Notes under the pieces: generated by a model
Database searches by the model: none
Told to the model about the DNA's origin: nothing
The model's input: only the letters and a program-made list of their open reading frames with translations
Assembly (NCBI RefSeq): GCF_000420085.1
Contig: NZ_ATUG01000001.1
Coordinates: forward strand, 744,001-808,000
Reading direction: 5' to 3'
Length of the DNA stretch: 64,000 bases
Source of the DNA: Desulfospira joergensenii DSM 10085
GTDB lineage: Bacteria > Desulfobacterota > Desulfobacteria > Desulfobacterales > Desulfobacteraceae
Shown: positions 1 through 9,514 of the stretch, piece after piece
How positions within the stretch are numbered: the stretch's first letter is position 1
Layout: every line of letters begins with the position of its first letter
Made by a program: the position numbers and the translations under genes

Positions 1-1801
1 GGCCTTCCCCATCTTTTTCAAGGGTGAAGACCAGCTGTTTTTCAGCGGCCCGCTGTTGAAACATGGCGGCAATCTTTTCCAGAAAATCAAACAGATCAAA
101 GTTTTCAGGGCTGAAATAGGCTTTTTGGTTTTCAATTTTCGACAGATCAAGGACATCGTTGATGAGAGCCAGGAGCTGGTCGCCGCTCTGCTGGATACAT
201 CTCAGGCTTTCACATTGATCCTTTGTAAGCGAGGCATCCCGTTCCATGAAACGGCTGAAGCCGAGGATGACGTTCAAGGGGGTTCTCAGTTCATGGGACA
301 TGTTTGCCAGAAACATGCTTTTATCCCGGTTGGCCGTTTCCGCGGCCTTTTTCGCCCGGACAAGGTCCCGCGTCCGGGAGGCCACCTGGTCTTCCAGGTT
401 GAGCCTGGCATTTTCAAGGTCCTGGTAGTTTTTTTTCAATCGCCCCCCTGCCCTGATAAAGGTCCGGGTCAGGAGACCGAATTCATCGGACCGGGTCCCC
501 AGGGACTCCAGATGGGCCAGGGCCCCGATCTCATGGCTTTTTTCCCTGGAAAGGGCATTAAAATTTTCCGCCGCCCGGGTCAGTACCCCCAGGGGACGGG
601 AAATATTTTTCCGGACCACCAGGTATATGATGGACAGGGCCGCCATGAGAGAGCCCAGTCCAAGGGCCAGGGTAAAGAGGACATCGGTCATGATCTGATC
701 CTGAAACATGGCCTTGTAATAGACCGAGGCAAGGTACCAGTCCGGCCCCTCTATCTTTGTCACGGCAATGAGTTCATCATTTTCATTGCTGTCGATGATG
801 GCCGGGAAAGCAGACACGGATCTGATCTTTTCATAGAGGGAAGAAAGGCTGGCATCCTTTGCCAGGTCTACACTGTACTTGGGATTCCGGCTGGATATGG
901 TCTCGGCGATCTTATAGGGATGAACAATGATGTATCCCTCCCGGTCCAGGATGATGCTGTAAGAGGATACGGCACTGTCGCTCAGGTTGCGGTTAAAAAA
1001 ATCACCGCATTCGATGTCCGTGCCAATGGTCCCGATCTGTTTTCCTTGAACATCAATGGGCAATGCTGCAGATATCATCCATTGTCCGGCAAGGGAATCA
1101 AAATAGAGACCGGTCCATACGATGCGCCGGCCGGGGTTATTCTTTTTATCGGTCTTTGAGAACCAGTCGCTTTCCCTGCCTTTAAAATCGCCTGAAATCC
1201 GGGTTGCCGGCCGGATGTCCGGCCAATAACTTAAGGAGACACCCTTTGCCCCCACAAACCAGAGGTTTACGAATCGGGAGCGCCAGGCCGGCCCGTATTT
1301 CAGGATCAGACCGTGGAGGATGCCCATCTGCCGTTTGATTTCCCCGGTGATCTCCACGTGGGGTTCCGCGGACATAGCCATGCCGTGTTCAAAGATCCCC
1401 TCCCCGGTCCATACCCCGTCAAAATATTCCCGGGGAGACCCGAGGGCTCCGCTCTCCTGCTTCTCCATATGGGAATCAAACCAGGGGGCAAAGTCGGTTC
1501 TCGGATCATTTTCGTATTGAAAACAGAACTCGTTTTTCAGCCGGATCAGGTTGTCCTTGGCCAGGCGGAAGAGTTCACTCTCCCGGTTCCCGCGCTGGAT
1601 AATATACTCGTGGAGCTGATCATGGAATTGAATCTCCATCTTCCGGGTCAGATACTTGTTGGTAATCAGGGTAATCCCCACGATTAAAGAGGCAAACAAA
1701 ACAAAGAGATGGGTGATAATGGTGCGGGACAGGGGGACCAGCCGGACCCGGGATCGGGAAAGGCCCGGGGTGTTGTCTGCCCGGCTCTCTGCCGGCTCCA
1801 C
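1..1801 (-). CDS. Sensor histidine kinase (Cache-HAMP-HisKA), 3' end outside window
   Basis: Read on the minus strand, this is a membrane sensor kinase cut by the window edge. The N-terminus has one membrane segment (about codons 35-55), then a large extracytoplasmic region with Cache-type features, including ISAALPIDVQGKQIGTIGTD and the downstream YIIVHP. A second membrane segment follows (FTLALGLGSLMAALSIIYLV), then a HAMP linker (RPLGVLTRA), a coiled coil (ENARLNLEDQVASRTRDL) and the HisKA box MSHELRTPLNVILGF with the phospho-accepting His. The ATPase domain and any receiver domain lie beyond base 1. No in-frame ATG exists near the 5' end; a GTG at 1801, just after an in-frame stop at about 1843, is the best start but has only a weak ribosome site. 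The ligand is unknown; the Cache fold suggests a small organic molecule. No partner regulator is visible. Confidence 0.85.
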   Translation of the reverse strand, partial: MEPAESRADNTPGLSRSRVRLVPLSRTIITHLFVLFASLIVGITLITNKYLTRKMEIQFHDQLHEYIIQRGNRESELFRLAKDNLIRLKNEFCFQYENDPRTDFAPWFDSHMEKQESGALGSPREYFDGVWTGEGIFEHGMAMSAEPHVEITGEIKRQMGILHGLILKYGPAWRSRFVNLWFVGAKGVSLSYWPDIRPATRISGDFKGRESDWFSKTDKKNNPGRRIVWTGLYFDSLAGQWMISAALPIDVQGKQIGTIGTDIECGDFFNRNLSDSAVSSYSIILDREGYIIVHPYKIAETISSRNPKYSVDLAKDASLSSLYEKIRSVSAFPAIIDSNENDELIAVTKIEGPDWYLASVYYKAMFQDQIMTDVLFTLALGLGSLMAALSIIYLVVRKNISRPLGVLTRAAENFNALSREKSHEIGALAHLESLGTRSDEFGLLTRTFIRAGGRLKKNYQDLENARLNLEDQVASRTRDLVRAKKAAETANRDKSMFLANMSHELRTPLNVILGFSRFMERDASLTKDQCESLRCIQQSGDQLLALINDVLDLSKIENQKAYFSPENFDLFDFLEKIAAMFQQRAAEKQLVFTLEKDGEG

Positions 1802-2163
1802 CGGGGGAAGGTTTTCCCCATATGTTTTTGTATTTTTTGTCACCCGGTATTTTTAAAGTATATTTCTTCCTGTGTCCAGCTTTTGGGGTGCCGGCTCAGG
1901 GGGAGGCGAAAAAAGGGGTACATTTTATTTTTCGGGACCGGGCGTGCGGAATGCGCACCTTTTTTAAATAAAATCCTTTGCTAAAAACCGGTCCCCGGCC
2001 CGGGAGAGGGCCAATATTCCTGTGTCCTCCCCGATAAAAAAGGTTTACCGGGAATGATAAACTTGCCATAAAGAAACGGCATTAGATTTGCAATACCAGA
2101 TTAAAAAACCAGATACGGTCTGAAAGGGGGAATTGTTGAATTGTCCCAATAAGGAGATATCCA
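1802..2163. other. Intergenic region between divergent kinase genes
   Basis: This 362-base gap separates two divergently transcribed sensor kinases and should hold both promoters, but I see no convincing -35/-10 pair. A short hairpin, GTGCG at 1944-1948 pairing with CGCAC at 1954-1958, is followed on the plus strand by a six-T run. It resembles a small terminator, yet no gene reads into it. The ribosome site AAGGAGAT near 2151 belongs to the gene starting at 2164. Confidence 0.5.
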
Positions 2164-4386
2164 GTGCTTTTTTCAAGCATACGAACCAAGTTGATCTGCA
2201 TCCTCATCATTCTCGGAGGGGTTCCCCTCCTGGTCGTTGGGACGATTTCATATCATAGTGCGGCCAATGCACTCATGGTCCAGACCCGGCAGCAGCTGGA
2301 CAACGTGGCCGGGAAAACCGCCGAACAGGTGGATCATTTCTTTGATGTGGTCCTTAAAGACATCCAGCTTCTGTCCAATTCCCCCTTTGTCCAGCTGGCC
2401 TTTCTCCAGTACGAGTTCAACCAGCGGTTGAACACGGCCCAGAGGCTTTTGGAGAGTTACAGCAAAAAAAACAACTACTATAATAATATCTATCTACTGG
2501 ACCTGAAAGGTCATTGTATTTTATCCATTGTCCCTGATCCCAAAGAGCCAAACCCTGATTTTTCCCGGACCAAATGGTTTTTGAAGACCCTTGAAACCGG
2601 GGTTTTTTTGTCTGACCTTGAATTTTCCTCGTCCCGCCCGGGCTCGGGCGTAATTCTGGGAAAAACCGTTTACGATTTTGAAGATCCCGCCAAAAAAGTG
2701 GGAATCCTGGCCTTTGATATCAAACAGGAGGCGTTTGTAAACTATGTGGCAAGCCTTCGCATCGGCAAAAAAGGATGTGCGTTTTTGATTCACAACAAGG
2801 GGCGTTTGATCTTTCATCCGGACTATCCTTCCGGATCGGTGTTGGAAATAGATCTGGTGCTCAAGGGGGATAAGCGGTTCAAGAGTCATATCTGCCGGAT
2901 GATGGCCGGGCAGAAAGGGTATGGGGATTATACCTATGAAAATGCGGAAAAGTTTATTGTCTACCTTCCCTGCCAGCGGATGAACTGGAGCATCGGCGTC
3001 ACCGTATTCAAATCTGAACTCATGGCCGACATCCACCGGTTCAGAAACCAGATCCTCACCTTTACCGGCATTGTCTTCGGTCTTTTCCTGCCGGTTTCTT
3101 TTTTGTTTATCAACGGCCTGACCCAGCCCATCCGCAAGCTGATCAAAGGGGCCAAAGAAATCGGAAAAGGTAGACTGGACCAGGAGATAACCATCAAATC
3201 CAGGGACGAGTTTTCAGACCTGGCCAAAGAGTTCAACCGCATGGCCCGGACCCTTAAGACCAGCATGAAAGAGATCCTCGACCTGAAAAATTTCAAGGAG
3301 GATATCTTCAGGAACCTGTCTTCGGGCATTATTACCGTGGATGAAACCGGCAGGATCTCCTCCATCAACAAAAGCGCCAAGGCCATGCTGGGATGCGGTG
3401 TCGATGAAGGGAACAAGGGCACCCCGCCGGTGAAAAAAATCCTTGAACTCGTGAATCAGTCCATGGCTTCGGGCAAGGATGTGCTCGACGTTGAACTGGA
3501 GCTGGTCCGGCCCGGCGGGGAAATGGCCCATGTGGAGGTCAACACCTCCAAGCTCACCGACCTGTCCGGCGGGTTGATCGGGGCCATTGCCGACATCCGG
3601 GATATTACCCGGCGGAAGCGGATGGAGGAGCTCATGGTAAGGGTGGACAAGCTGGCCTCACTGGGACAGCTTTCCGCAGGCATGGCCCATGAGATCAGAA
3701 ACCCCCTGGCAGGGATGAAGACCAGCATCCAGGTACTGGCGGAAAAGGCCGGTTCTCCCGAAGAAGAGCTTCTCATCTCAGGGGTGCTGTCCGAAATCAA
3801 CCGGCTCAATAAAATCGTATCTGATCTTCTCTCCTTTTCCCGGCCGTCACCGCCCCGCCCGGCTGCCATTGAGATTACCCGGGTGCTGGAAAGGGCCGTG
3901 GACATGCTCAAGGAAAAGATCGGCAAGCATCATATCCGGGTCTCCCGCAATTACGACCCGGACCTGTCAGAGGTCATGGCCGACAAAGAGCAGCTTTATC
4001 AGATTTTTCTCAACCTCATGCTCAACAGCATCACGTCCATGGAAAAGGGGGGCACCCTTGCCATTCAGGCTGAAAATTTCAAGGAGAACGAAAGTACGCT
4101 CAGACCGGATATGGATATTTCGGACAGGGAAGATCAAAAATTTATTGCCATCCGGTTCAAGGATACAGGGTACGGGATAACCAAAAAAGACCTAACCCAG
4201 GTCTTTAATCCCTTTTTTTCCACCTCTCCCAAAGGGACCGGACTCGGCCTTCCCATTGTCCATAAACTGCTGGAGAAAAACAAGGGGTATATATTCATCG
4301 ACAGTGTGGTGGACCGGGGAACCCAGGTGCTTTTACTCCTTCCCATTGCCCTCAATAATGAAACCGGAGAAGAGAATGATGAATAA
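2164..4386 (+). CDS. NtrB/AtoS-like sensor histidine kinase (dCache-HAMP-PAS-HisKA-HATPase)
   Basis: A 740-aa membrane sensor kinase. Domains in order: membrane segment about residues 10-32, a double-Cache sensor of about 250 residues, a second membrane segment about 295-317, HAMP about 318-372, PAS about 380-490, and HisKA with the phospho-accepting His509 in MAHEIRNPLAGM. A HATPase domain follows, with its N-box (LNLMLNSITSME) and G-boxes (FKDTGYGITKKDL; FSTSPKGTGLGL). The start is GTG at 2164 after AAGGAGAT. Its stop overlaps the start of the sigma-54-type regulator that follows, so the two are translationally coupled and surely partners. Because the pair is convergent with a TRAP transporter/CoA-transferase operon whose promoter looks sigma-54 dependent, the likely signal is the substrate of that operon, as with AtoSC and acetoacetate. 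This last point is inference. Confidence 0.92.
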   Translation: MLFSSIRTKLICILIILGGVPLLVVGTISYHSAANALMVQTRQQLDNVAGKTAEQVDHFFDVVLKDIQLLSNSPFVQLAFLQYEFNQRLNTAQRLLESYSKKNNYYNNIYLLDLKGHCILSIVPDPKEPNPDFSRTKWFLKTLETGVFLSDLEFSSSRPGSGVILGKTVYDFEDPAKKVGILAFDIKQEAFVNYVASLRIGKKGCAFLIHNKGRLIFHPDYPSGSVLEIDLVLKGDKRFKSHICRMMAGQKGYGDYTYENAEKFIVYLPCQRMNWSIGVTVFKSELMADIHRFRNQILTFTGIVFGLFLPVSFLFINGLTQPIRKLIKGAKEIGKGRLDQEITIKSRDEFSDLAKEFNRMARTLKTSMKEILDLKNFKEDIFRNLSSGIITVDETGRISSINKSAKAMLGCGVDEGNKGTPPVKKILELVNQSMASGKDVLDVELELVRPGGEMAHVEVNTSKLTDLSGGLIGAIADIRDITRRKRMEELMVRVDKLASLGQLSAGMAHEIRNPLAGMKTSIQVLAEKAGSPEEELLISGVLSEINRLNKIVSDLLSFSRPSPPRPAAIEITRVLERAVDMLKEKIGKHHIRVSRNYDPDLSEVMADKEQLYQIFLNLMLNSITSMEKGGTLAIQAENFKENESTLRPDMDISDREDQKFIAIRFKDTGYGITKKDLTQVFNPFFSTSPKGTGLGLPIVHKLLEKNKGYIFIDSVVDRGTQVLLLLPIALNNETGEENDE

Positions 4387-5767
4387 AGCCAGAATTCTGA
4401 TCGTTGACGATGAAATCATCTTAAGCCGCTCCCTGGCCATGGCCTTTGAATCCAAAGGGTATGAAGTCTGTCATGCAGACTCCGGGGAAAAGGCCCTGGA
4501 ACGGCTTGAAGATTTTTCACCGGAACTGGTTCTCCTGGATATCCGGCTGCCCGGGATGAACGGAATTACGGTCATGGAAAAAATTCTGGCCTGGAACCCT
4601 GAAATCCCCGTCATCGTCATGACCGCCTACGGAGACACACAGACCACGGTGGATGCCATAAAAAAAGGGGCGGCCAATTTTGTGGACAAACCCTTTGAAC
4701 TGGATGATATCCGGCATCTGGTGGAAAAGGCCCTGGATGACCGGCATTTCAGAAAAGATTATGAATACCTCAAATACCAGCAGCGGAAATTTTACAGGTT
4801 CTGCGATCTTGTGGGCCAGAGCAAAGGGATGAAGGCGGTATACAAAAAAATAGACATGCTGGCCGGTACAGGGGATACAACCGTCCTGGTCCGCGGCCAG
4901 AGCGGAACGGGAAAGGAGCTTGTGGCTTCGGCCATTCACTATAAAAGCAGGAGGAACAAGGCCCCCTTCATTGAAATCAACTGTGCCTCTCTTCCGGAAC
5001 AGATCATTGAAAGCGAATTGTTCGGCCACGAGAAAGGGGCCTTTACCGATGCCAAAAACACAAAAAAGGGATTGTTTGAGCTGGGGGACAAGGGAACAGT
5101 TTTCCTGGACGAGATCGGGGACATGCCCATGCCGGCCCAGGCAAAACTGCTGCGCTTTCTTGAAAAAAAACAGTTCCGGCGGCTGGGTTCCTGCCGGGAC
5201 ATCAAGGTGGATGTGAGGGTGATTGCCGCCACCAATAAGGATCTTGACCTGGCCATCCGGGAGGGCGGTTTCCGCCAGGACCTTTACTACAGGCTCAACG
5301 TCATCACCCTGAACCTGCCCCCCCTCAAAGAGAGAAAAGAGGATATCCTGCTGCTGGCCGATTATTTTCTTTCCCAGTTCTGCCACGAGATGAAACAGGC
5401 CCCCAAGAAACTCTCCCGGGAAGTAAAAGAGATTTTGGTCCGCCATCCCTGGGAAGGGAATGTCCGGGAATTGAGAAACCTGATTGAACGGGCCATCATT
5501 TTTACCAAAGCCGAGGTGATCGGACCGGATGTCCTTCCCCGGGAATTTTCCAGGAAGAGCGAAACCGGCCGAGATTTCCCGGCTTTGGAAAAGGAAGACC
5601 CGGAGCCGGGGGAGGATCTGAAAACCAGCCTGGACCGGTTTGAATCCCGATTGATCTGTTCTGCCCTGGAAAAGACAAAGGGCAACAAAACCAAGGCTGG
5701 CAGGCGGTTGGGCATCAGCCGGTTTTCCCTGAACCGCCGCCTGGAACGGCTCAAGATCAGGGATTAA
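4379..5767 (+). CDS. NtrC/AtoC-family sigma-54-dependent response regulator
   Basis: A 463-aa enhancer-binding protein. The receiver domain (1-120) has the acidic pair D10-D11, phosphoacceptor D54 in LLDIRLPGMNG, the switch Thr in VMTAYGD and Lys in FVDKPFE. The AAA+ domain (about 145-370) has Walker A GQSGTGKE, Walker B FLDEIGDM and a sigma-54 contact loop reading GAFTDA instead of the usual GAFTGA. The C-terminus is a Fis-type helix-turn-helix (NKTKAGRRLGISRFSLNRRL). ATG occurs at 4376 and 4379; GGAGA at 4366 is better spaced for 4379. The frame stays open upstream to 4256 inside the kinase gene, but residues there are not receiver-like. It most likely activates the convergent TRAP/CoA-transferase operon through the dyad at 10728-10767. 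Confidence 0.93.
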   Translation: MNKARILIVDDEIILSRSLAMAFESKGYEVCHADSGEKALERLEDFSPELVLLDIRLPGMNGITVMEKILAWNPEIPVIVMTAYGDTQTTVDAIKKGAANFVDKPFELDDIRHLVEKALDDRHFRKDYEYLKYQQRKFYRFCDLVGQSKGMKAVYKKIDMLAGTGDTTVLVRGQSGTGKELVASAIHYKSRRNKAPFIEINCASLPEQIIESELFGHEKGAFTDAKNTKKGLFELGDKGTVFLDEIGDMPMPAQAKLLRFLEKKQFRRLGSCRDIKVDVRVIAATNKDLDLAIREGGFRQDLYYRLNVITLNLPPLKERKEDILLLADYFLSQFCHEMKQAPKKLSREVKEILVRHPWEGNVRELRNLIERAIIFTKAEVIGPDVLPREFSRKSETGRDFPALEKEDPEPGEDLKTSLDRFESRLICSALEKTKGNKTKAGRRLGISRFSLNRRLERLKIRD

Positions 5768-5806
5768 TCCAGGCCTTTCAAAACCGGTCCGGCAGGCTCA
5801 TTGCCT

Positions 5807-6577
5807 TCAGGGACCCAGGATCAGGCGCTGAGGATCGCATTTTTCCCTTAGAATGGCAAGTTCGTCCCGGGTCGGGGGGGCCAGTTCCTCGGCCTTGGAG
5901 ACATCCACCTCAAAGCCCATATGGTCCAGGATCTTTTGGGGGCTCATGCCCGGGTAGTACCGGTCCAGAAACATTTTTTTCGTGTCCGGGTCAAAGCCCA
6001 TGAGGGCCATATTGGTGATCACGGCCGAGGGACCGGATCCGGGAAGACCGGCCTTTTTCCGGTCGTCCGGGCCAAAGAGCCAGCCCGGACTTGTCAGGTA
6101 ATCGAGTTTTTTTACGAATTTACGGGGCTCATGCTGCATGAAGATCAGGCTTTTATCCACAAAGGAGGCCACGTCACAGGCCCCGCCGCTGCCGGAAAAC
6201 CGCACCTTAGGCTCATGGTAGTCCCCGATCACGGTGGAGTTCAGATTCCCGAAGATATCAATCTGGGCCGCCCCCATGATCCCCACCACCCGCCTGCCGG
6301 TTTTCCGGTTCTGCATCACGGAAAAGGAATCCCCAAGGGTGCCGTTCATTGAGGTATGGTACATGACCCTGGGATCGGCCACGGCCAGGGGGACCTCCTC
6401 CAGCCGGGAATCAATGGCTCCGGTTTCAAAAAATATAACGCTTTTGGGGGCGCTGATATGTTTGGCGGCCATGGCGGCCAGCATGGAGATTCCCGTGCCG
6501 CAGAACAGGATCTCACCGTCCCTGATCTGCCGGGCCGCCACAATGGTCATCAACTCCCTGAGGGTATAATCTGTCAT
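5807..6577 (-). CDS. CoA-transferase beta subunit (glutaconate CoA-transferase B-like)
   Basis: 256-aa class I CoA-transferase small subunit of the glutaconate/3-oxoacid type, which moves CoA between acyl-CoA and a free carboxylate through a glutamyl-CoA thioester. The segment VIFFETGAID around Glu51 matches the place of the catalytic Glu in GctB-like subunits, and the Gly-rich GSGGACDVASF region is typical of the fold. ATG 6577 is preceded by AAGGAGAT, which decides the start; the frame extends 16 codons further but without family similarity. It is the last gene of the minus-strand operon dctP-dctQ-dctM-alpha-beta, 55 bases after the alpha subunit. The pairing with a TRAP transporter indicates activation of the imported acid; which acid cannot be told. 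Confidence 0.87.
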   Translation of the reverse strand: MTDYTLRELMTIVAARQIRDGEILFCGTGISMLAAMAAKHISAPKSVIFFETGAIDSRLEEVPLAVADPRVMYHTSMNGTLGDSFSVMQNRKTGRRVVGIMGAAQIDIFGNLNSTVIGDYHEPKVRFSGSGGACDVASFVDKSLIFMQHEPRKFVKKLDYLTSPGWLFGPDDRKKAGLPGSGPSAVITNMALMGFDPDTKKMFLDRYYPGMSPQKILDHMGFEVDVSKAEELAPPTRDELAILREKCDPQRLILGP

Positions 6578-6632
6578 TTTATCTCCTTGATTCTTGCCGG
6601 TAACGGTTGTCCCGCCTCTTCTCACCCGGGCG

Positions 6633-7604
6633 TCAGGCCCTTTTCAGGTTCACGGCGTATCCGGTTTCAGGGTCTGCCCGGACCGCGTCCAGGCGCTCCC
6701 CTCCCATAAGTTCCAGGAATTGGGCATGATCTTTCACCCCAAAGACGAACTTATCCAGGTATTCACCAAAGAGCCGGTCATCCCCTGCGCTTTTCTTATA
6801 GGCGTTCAGATAGACAGGATCATAGTCGTAGCACCTGTAACAGGCCGTTGGATAGGCGCCCCATGGCTGGTGCACCACTGCGTCCACACAAAAATGGGGA
6901 ATCCGGTTCATATCCGACTCTTTTTTCATTTCATCGGGCAGGACCAGTTCCTCGCAGGTTACGATGAGGGCGGCGGCAGACTTGGCCTGTTCCACATCTG
7001 CCATGGGCAGGCCGTTGATCTGGCAGGTGCCCTCCGTATCCGCCTTCTGCACATGGATGATGGTGACATCCGGGTTGATGGCCGGCACCAGGACAAGACT
7101 CCGGGCTCCGGCCCATCCGGGAAAGGGATTATCCACCACCTTGAGTTTGTCATCGGGAAGCCTGGGGTCCCGGGTCCTCATCTGCCGGGAGAATCCCCAT
7201 TTTTCCACGATGTCCGTTCCCATGCCGGATCTCACCGGTAAAAAAGGCAGTCCCATGGCACCGGCCTGGAATCTCAGGGTCATCTGGTAATTGGAGTAAT
7301 CTTCCACCAGAAGCCTGCCCTCCTGAACCGCTTTTTTGAACCGGATACAGGTGGGGGCGAACCGGCCGTTTCCGCCATAGGCAATTTCCAGCCGGGAAAG
7401 GCACCCGGCCCCGGCCAGCTCGTCCACACCCTGACCGTTGGAGTGGGCGTACATATGCAGATCCTTTTTCCCCTGCCGGATGATTTCGTACACGGCAGCC
7501 ATGGGGTTCCGGTTCACAGTGAATCCGCCGATGGAGATATGGGATCCGTTTTTTACAAACCGGTCAACTGCCGTGGCAAGATCCATTACTTTTTCGTTTT
7601 CCAT
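6633..7604 (-). CDS. CoA-transferase alpha subunit (glutaconate CoA-transferase A-like)
   Basis: 323-aa large subunit of a heteromeric class I CoA-transferase. The N-terminal Gly-rich motif (HISIGGFTVNRNPMAA) corresponds to the CoA-binding GGxxxxxxP motif of GctA-like proteins, and the length fits that branch. It lies between dctM (25 bases upstream) and the beta subunit (55 bases downstream) on the minus strand, so all five genes are probably one transcript. Adaptation to a dicarboxylate or oxoacid is plausible but unproven. An anaerobe gains by CoA transfer because it saves the ATP that a ligase would use. Confidence 0.87.
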   Translation of the reverse strand: MENEKVMDLATAVDRFVKNGSHISIGGFTVNRNPMAAVYEIIRQGKKDLHMYAHSNGQGVDELAGAGCLSRLEIAYGGNGRFAPTCIRFKKAVQEGRLLVEDYSNYQMTLRFQAGAMGLPFLPVRSGMGTDIVEKWGFSRQMRTRDPRLPDDKLKVVDNPFPGWAGARSLVLVPAINPDVTIIHVQKADTEGTCQINGLPMADVEQAKSAAALIVTCEELVLPDEMKKESDMNRIPHFCVDAVVHQPWGAYPTACYRCYDYDPVYLNAYKKSAGDDRLFGEYLDKFVFGVKDHAQFLELMGGERLDAVRADPETGYAVNLKRA

Positions 7605-7629
7605 AGAGTATGCCTCGTTCGTCTTGGGG

Positions 7630-8937
7630 TTACACCATCAGGCTGGGCAACCAGGTTACAAGCTGGGGAAAGGCCATGATCAGCCCGATGGTGATGATAT
7701 CCAGGACAATAAAGGGGACTGCGGCCCGGAACAATTGCCCCAGTTTCATCTTGTCCGGCATCAGGCCCTTCACAATATAGAGATTCAGGCCCATGGGCGG
7801 CGAAATATTGCCGGCGCACATGTTCACGGCCATGAGGATGCCGAACCAGAGGGTGTTGATTTCCAGGGCGTTGAGAATGGGCAGCACAATGGGGGTGGTC
7901 ATCATGACAATGGCGGCCGGGTCCAGGAACATGCCCATGATAAGGAATCCGGCCATAAGGATGATGACCACAGCCGTAGTGGGCAGGGGCAGGGAAACCA
8001 CCCAGTCGGTGAGTTCTGCCGCGCATCCCGAATAGATGATCACATACCCGAATGAGGTGGCCCCGATAATGATCCAGCCGATCATGGCCGTGGTCCGCAC
8101 CGTATGCATCAGGGCCTTGCGGGTGGTTTTAAGATCCAGGCTCCTTTTGACAAGGGCAATGGCAAAAACCGCCATGCAGGCAATGGCGCTGGCTTCGGTG
8201 GGGGTGGCCACCCCCGTATAGATGGTGAACAAAAGAACAAGGATCACCAGAAGAAGGGACCAGACCTTCCACAGGGAGGAAAATTTCTCCTTCCATGTAA
8301 ACCGGGTATCATCCCGGGGGGCTGCCTTGGGATCCAGGATCACCCGGATGAAAATATAGATCAGGGCAAGAAAGGTCATGAGAATGCCGGGGATGATGCC
8401 TCCGGCAAAGAGAGCCCCGATGGATTCATTGGCCAGAGTACCGTAGAGGATGAGGATGACACTTGGGGGAATCAGGATGGACAATGCCCCGGAAAAGGCC
8501 ACAATGGCGCCGGACATGCCTGCCTGGTATTCCCGCTTGATCATCTCCGGCAAAGAAAGCAGGCCCACGGTGGCGGTCCCGGCCGTACTGGCCCCGCACA
8601 CGGCCCCGAATACAGCCCCGAACACGGCAGAGGTCATGCCGAGACCTCCCGGCAGCCTCCGCAGGAACCTGTCCGCCACCTCATAGGAATCGGTTCCCAT
8701 GCGGCTGTGCATGACCAGCTGGGCCATGAGGATAAAAAGCGGCACACAGACCAGGGTATAGTTCCCCATGTGGCCGTACCCGGCCAGGGCCACCCCGTAC
8801 AATCCTGAAGTCCCCGGCCAGAACACCAGGGCAGCCAATACGCTCAAAAACCCCAGGGAGAACGCCACGGGAAGACCCAGGAATAAAAACAGGGTCAGGG
8901 ATCCCACAAGAATCAATAGTACCAGATACCATTCCAT
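7630..8937 (-). CDS. dctM: TRAP transporter large permease DctM
   Basis: 435-aa, very hydrophobic protein with roughly 12 membrane segments, matching DctM subunits in length and character (for example FSGALSILIPPSVILILYG and LFAGGIIPGILMTF). It is the ion-coupled transport subunit of a tripartite ATP-independent periplasmic transporter. ATG 8937 lies after TAGGAGGAGAT; a 17-codon upstream extension is basic and non-membrane and is rejected. dctQ ends 13 bases upstream and the CoA-transferase begins 25 bases downstream, so transport and CoA activation are co-expressed. Confidence 0.94.
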   Translation of the reverse strand: MEWYLVLLILVGSLTLFLFLGLPVAFSLGFLSVLAALVFWPGTSGLYGVALAGYGHMGNYTLVCVPLFILMAQLVMHSRMGTDSYEVADRFLRRLPGGLGMTSAVFGAVFGAVCGASTAGTATVGLLSLPEMIKREYQAGMSGAIVAFSGALSILIPPSVILILYGTLANESIGALFAGGIIPGILMTFLALIYIFIRVILDPKAAPRDDTRFTWKEKFSSLWKVWSLLLVILVLLFTIYTGVATPTEASAIACMAVFAIALVKRSLDLKTTRKALMHTVRTTAMIGWIIIGATSFGYVIIYSGCAAELTDWVVSLPLPTTAVVIILMAGFLIMGMFLDPAAIVMMTTPIVLPILNALEINTLWFGILMAVNMCAGNISPPMGLNLYIVKGLMPDKMKLGQLFRAAVPFIVLDIITIGLIMAFPQLVTWLPSLMV

Positions 8938-8950
8938 AATTGATCTCCTC

Positions 8951-9484
8951 CTATCCGTTATCCGGTTGCGGGTCGGGTACCGCCCCAAAGAGGGCGGCGG
9001 CGTTTTTGACGATTCTCAGCAGATATTCCAGCAGGAGCAGCAGACCGCCGATCACCAGGAACGCCCTGACCGGCCACAGGGGCCAGGCCAGGTATTCAGT
9101 GCTTTTGACATTGTGTGCCACCGCGTCCCAGGTAAATACCGTCGATTCAACCAGGAAAACCAGGACATAGGCCGAGGCCATCACAGAGGTGATAAGGTCC
9201 AGGATCTGCCGTTTCTTCTCTGAACACCGCTCCACGGCAATGTCCACGCTGACATGTCCCCCGGCCGGAAGGGTCCAGGCCCCTCCGATAAAAACCACCA
9301 TGATGAGCATATACCGGTTGATCTCAAAACTCCAGGTGGTGGGGGAATTGAATATATATCGCATGGCCACGTCATAACTGATGGTCAGCATCATGATCAC
9401 CACGATCCATCCGGCGGCTTCGGCCAGTTTTTCATCCAGGGCGGATATCTTCTCCATGAGCCGAGCCAATGGCTTTTTATCCAT
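8951..9484 (-). CDS. dctQ: TRAP transporter small permease DctQ
   Basis: 177-aa four-helix membrane protein of the DctQ family, the small subunit that packs against DctM. Helices are visible at about 24-42 (AAGWIVVIMMLTISYDVAM), 55-72, 95-112 and 138-158. The conserved region DVAMRYIFNSPTTWSFEI is typical. It lies between dctP and dctM in the order usual for this transporter class. ATG 9484 is preceded by an AGGAG site. The charged tail after the last helix is short and unremarkable. Confidence 0.93.
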   Translation of the reverse strand: MDKKPLARLMEKISALDEKLAEAAGWIVVIMMLTISYDVAMRYIFNSPTTWSFEINRYMLIMVVFIGGAWTLPAGGHVSVDIAVERCSEKKRQILDLITSVMASAYVLVFLVESTVFTWDAVAHNVKSTEYLAWPLWPVRAFLVIGGLLLLLEYLLRIVKNAAALFGAVPDPQPDNG

Positions 9485-9514
9485 TTCATTCTCCTCGTTA
9501 AGATTTTGGGATGA

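Noticed and set aside
56..1159. Long plus-strand frame of 367 codons
   Set aside because: The opposite strand encodes clear Cache, HAMP and HisKA motifs over the same bases; the plus frame has no domain or ribosome site.
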